A DNA stretch of 15,850 bases from Bacteroidales bacterium (GTDB taxonomy: Bacteria > Bacteroidota > Bacteroidia > Bacteroidales > WCHB1-69), in contig JAEEUY010000135.1 of the NCBI GenBank assembly GCA_016290715.1, positions 1-15,850 on the forward strand, given 5' to 3'. Below are positions 14,189-15,850 of the stretch, in pieces. How positions within the stretch are numbered: the first letter of the stretch is position 1; every line of letters begins with the position of its first letter. A program made the position numbers and the translations under genes. A model generated the notes under the pieces. It saw only the letters and a list, made by a program, of their open reading frames with translations. It ran no database searches and was not told the origin of the DNA.

Positions 14189-15592
14189 CTATTTTTTTTC
14201 TAAAAGAACCACATTTTCAACGTGATGTGTTTGAGGGAACATATCCACAGGTTGAATTTTTGATATTTGGTAATGTTCGCAGAGGGTAGTAAGATCTCTG
14301 GCTTGTGTTGCAGGATTACAACTTACATATACGATGCGCTTAGGGCTCATTTGAATCAGCTGCTCCACTACATCGGGGTGCATCCCTGAACGTGGCGGGT
14401 CGGTGATAACAATATCCGCTTTCCCATGTTGGCGAACAAAATCTGGTGTGAGCACTTTGGCCATATCACCGGCAAAAAATTCAGTATTGCTTATTTGATT
14501 AATTTCAGAATTTACTTTTGCATCTTCGATGGCTGATTCAACATATTCAATACCAATGACTTTCTTGGCTTCGGAAGCGACAAAATTGGCAATGGTCCCT
14601 GTGCCTGTATAAAGGTCATATACTGTATCTTGGGGGGTGATTTGTGCAAATTCTTTGGCTACCGAATATAAACGAAAGGCTTGTTCTGTGTTGGTTTGAT
14701 AAAAAGAAACGGGTCCCACTTTGAATTTCAGATCCCCCATTTGTTCCATAATGAAAGACTTCCCTTTATATAAGTTGACGGGCAAATCGGTAATACTATC
14801 ATTCAATTTTTGATTGATAACATATTGTAATGAAGTGATTTGTGAAAATTCATCAGACAAAAAATCCAACAAGGCTTTTGTTTGTTGGTTCAATTCTGTC
14901 ATGACCACAATCACCATCCATTCGTTATGAGAAGAGTTTCGAATAATTAAGTTGCGTAAGAGACCTTCGTGGGTTCTTAAATTGTAAAAAGAGAGGTCGT
15001 TATTTTTGGCGAACTCATTGATTTTTAATCGAATATCATTACTTGGATCGGGTTGGAGATAGCATTGTTGGATATCTAAAACTTTGTCGAATTTTTTTGG
15101 GATGTGAAATCCCAATCCTCTGGTTTCTATGGGTTTCCCTTCTTTTTGGAGAATCATATCCTCATCCGACAGCCAGCGTTGGTGGGAAAAGGTGAATTCC
15201 AACTTGTTGCGATAGAAATATTGTTTTTGGGAAGGGAGGATAGGGAGAGGAGAGGGGTATTCAAAGTGCCCCAAATGTTGAAAATTGTCAGCGACTTGTT
15301 TTTGTTTATAGATTAATTGTTGTTGGTAATCAAGCATTTGCCATTTGCATCCGCCGCATAATCCAAAGTGTTGGCAGGTGGGTTGTATGCGAAAGGGGGA
15401 GGGCGTAATGAGGCGGGTGAGTCGCGCTTCTGCATAGTTTTTTTTCTTTTTAAAGACGAAAACGTCTGCGACATCCCCGGGTACGGCACCTTCAACAAAA
15501 ATGGTTAATCCATCTTGCTTGGCTATGGCTTTTCCTTCTGCACCAGCATCAATAATGGTCAGATTTTCAATACTATATTGTTTGTTTTTCAT
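14189..15592 (-). CDS. rlmD: 23S rRNA (uracil-5-)-methyltransferase, RlmD/TrmA family
   Basis: SAM-dependent enzyme making 5-methyluridine in 23S rRNA (U1939 in the E. coli RlmD case; some relatives also modify U747). In the frame open to 15613, a TRAM RNA-binding domain covers about 14-70. Four cysteines for a 4Fe-4S cluster follow (Cys80, Cys86, Cys89, Cys184), then FYQTN (304-308), SAM motif DLYTGTGT (333-340), DPPRSG (405-410), the nucleophile Cys432 in SCNP, and the catalytic base Glu466 in the THHVE end. The ATG at 15592 (Met8) is preferred over that at 15613, because the likely transcription start is near 15622 and the family begins just before the TRAM domain. It heads the closely spaced dapB and transglutaminase-like genes. 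Position specificity is inferred from the family. Confidence 0.92.
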   Translation of the reverse strand: MKNKQYSIENLTIIDAGAEGKAIAKQDGLTIFVEGAVPGDVADVFVFKKKKNYAEARLTRLITPSPFRIQPTCQHFGLCGGCKWQMLDYQQQLIYKQKQVADNFQHLGHFEYPSPLPILPSQKQYFYRNKLEFTFSHQRWLSDEDMILQKEGKPIETRGLGFHIPKKFDKVLDIQQCYLQPDPSNDIRLKINEFAKNNDLSFYNLRTHEGLLRNLIIRNSSHNEWMVIVVMTELNQQTKALLDFLSDEFSQITSLQYVINQKLNDSITDLPVNLYKGKSFIMEQMGDLKFKVGPVSFYQTNTEQAFRLYSVAKEFAQITPQDTVYDLYTGTGTIANFVASEAKKVIGIEYVESAIEDAKVNSEINQISNTEFFAGDMAKVLTPDFVRQHGKADIVITDPPRSGMHPDVVEQLIQMSPKRIVYVSCNPATQARDLTTLCEHYQISKIQPVDMFPQTHHVENVVLLEKK

Positions 15593-15628
15593 AAATGAGG
15601 ACAAATATTTCAAATTATTTTAAGTCAG

Positions 15629-15636
15629 CAAAGATA
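15629..15636 (-). promoter_or_regulatory. Putative -7 box of the rlmD promoter
   Basis: Minus-strand TATCTTTG is an exact TAnnTTTG match, placed 37 bases before the preferred rlmD ATG. A -33 TTTG at normal spacing is not evident. Confidence 0.5.
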
Positions 15637-15668
15637 CGCAGAATTTGATAATTTTTTTATAGTTAATA

Positions 15669-15850
15669 TTACAACTTTCGTTGATCAATCATCCAGCGTG
15701 CCACTTTAATGATTTTTTCTTCCGGAAATTGTTTGCTCAAATCGAAAATCACTTGTTTTAGCTCTCCTTTACATTGTGGATAGTGCTTTTTTATGGCATC
15801 TTCTATTTCCTTAAACTCCTTTTGACTAATATGTTGCAATTTTGCTTTGA
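15669..15850 (-). CDS. C-terminal end of an unrecognised protein, 5' partial
   Basis: A minus-strand frame enters from the right edge and runs about 60 codons to a TAA at 15669-15671. It encodes a charged, helical tail with ISQKEFKEIEDAIKKHYPQ and a C-terminal IIKVARWMIDQRKL. No clear ATG occurs in frame, so the start is outside the window. The even charge pattern, helical character and clean stop just before the rlmD promoter region support a real gene end. I recognise no family. Confidence 0.55.
   Translation of the reverse strand, partial: KAKLQHISQKEFKEIEDAIKKHYPQCKGELKQVIFDLSKQFPEEKIIKVARWMIDQRKL

Noticed and set aside
1..15850. CRISPR arrays, insertion sequences, prophage or integrative element
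   Set aside because: No regularly spaced repeats, transposase, integrase or target duplication was seen, and the single tRNA shows no partial duplicate in the window.

Overview
The window looks like chromosomal DNA from a member of the Bacteroidota, most likely Bacteroidales. The case rests on several -7 promoter elements of the form TAnnTTTG, starts that mostly lack a Shine-Dalgarno sequence, AT-rich spacers, and the gene families present (secreted fibronectin/transglutaminase-type protein, VPEGYF-type membrane protein, RlmD, DapB). I see no insertion sequence, phage gene, CRISPR array or origin. The genus cannot be read from the sequence.

Layout. 1-1151 (+) is the 3' part of an HdrD/DsrK-like iron-sulfur protein whose start lies outside the window. 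It meets head-on (3 bases between stop codons) a minus-strand pair: a HAD phosphatase and an AlaX-type trans-editing protein. Upstream of these is ffh (SRP GTPase, -). A divergent promoter region (3901-4103) then serves ffh to the left and, to the right, a two-gene plus-strand operon (4104-9190). That operon encodes a GAPDH-fold protein that appears to lack the catalytic Cys and His, coupled by an ATGA overlap to a 1367-residue PPDK-like dikinase. The dikinase keeps the ATP-grasp and phosphohistidine domains, lacks the C-terminal PEP/pyruvate barrel and carries about 870 extra N-terminal residues. This pair is the most unusual content of the window. It ends at a bidirectional terminator shared with a convergent tRNA-Glu(CTC).

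From 9375 to 11729 (-) a methyltransferase gene and a zinc-ribbon PLP enzyme of the threonine synthase/cysteate synthase family form a small operon with a recognisable promoter. From 11790 to 15613 (-) lie rlmD, dapB, a secreted transglutaminase-like protein and a single-pass membrane protein, closely spaced and probably transcribed from upstream of rlmD. At the right edge (15669-15850, -) is the C-terminal end of another unrecognised gene.

Functional reading. Most of the window is housekeeping: translation quality control, SRP targeting, rRNA methylation and lysine/diaminopimelate synthesis. Two modules have no assigned chemistry: the GAPDH-like/dikinase pair, where I infer phosphoryl transfer to an unknown acceptor, and the methyltransferase/PLP enzyme pair.
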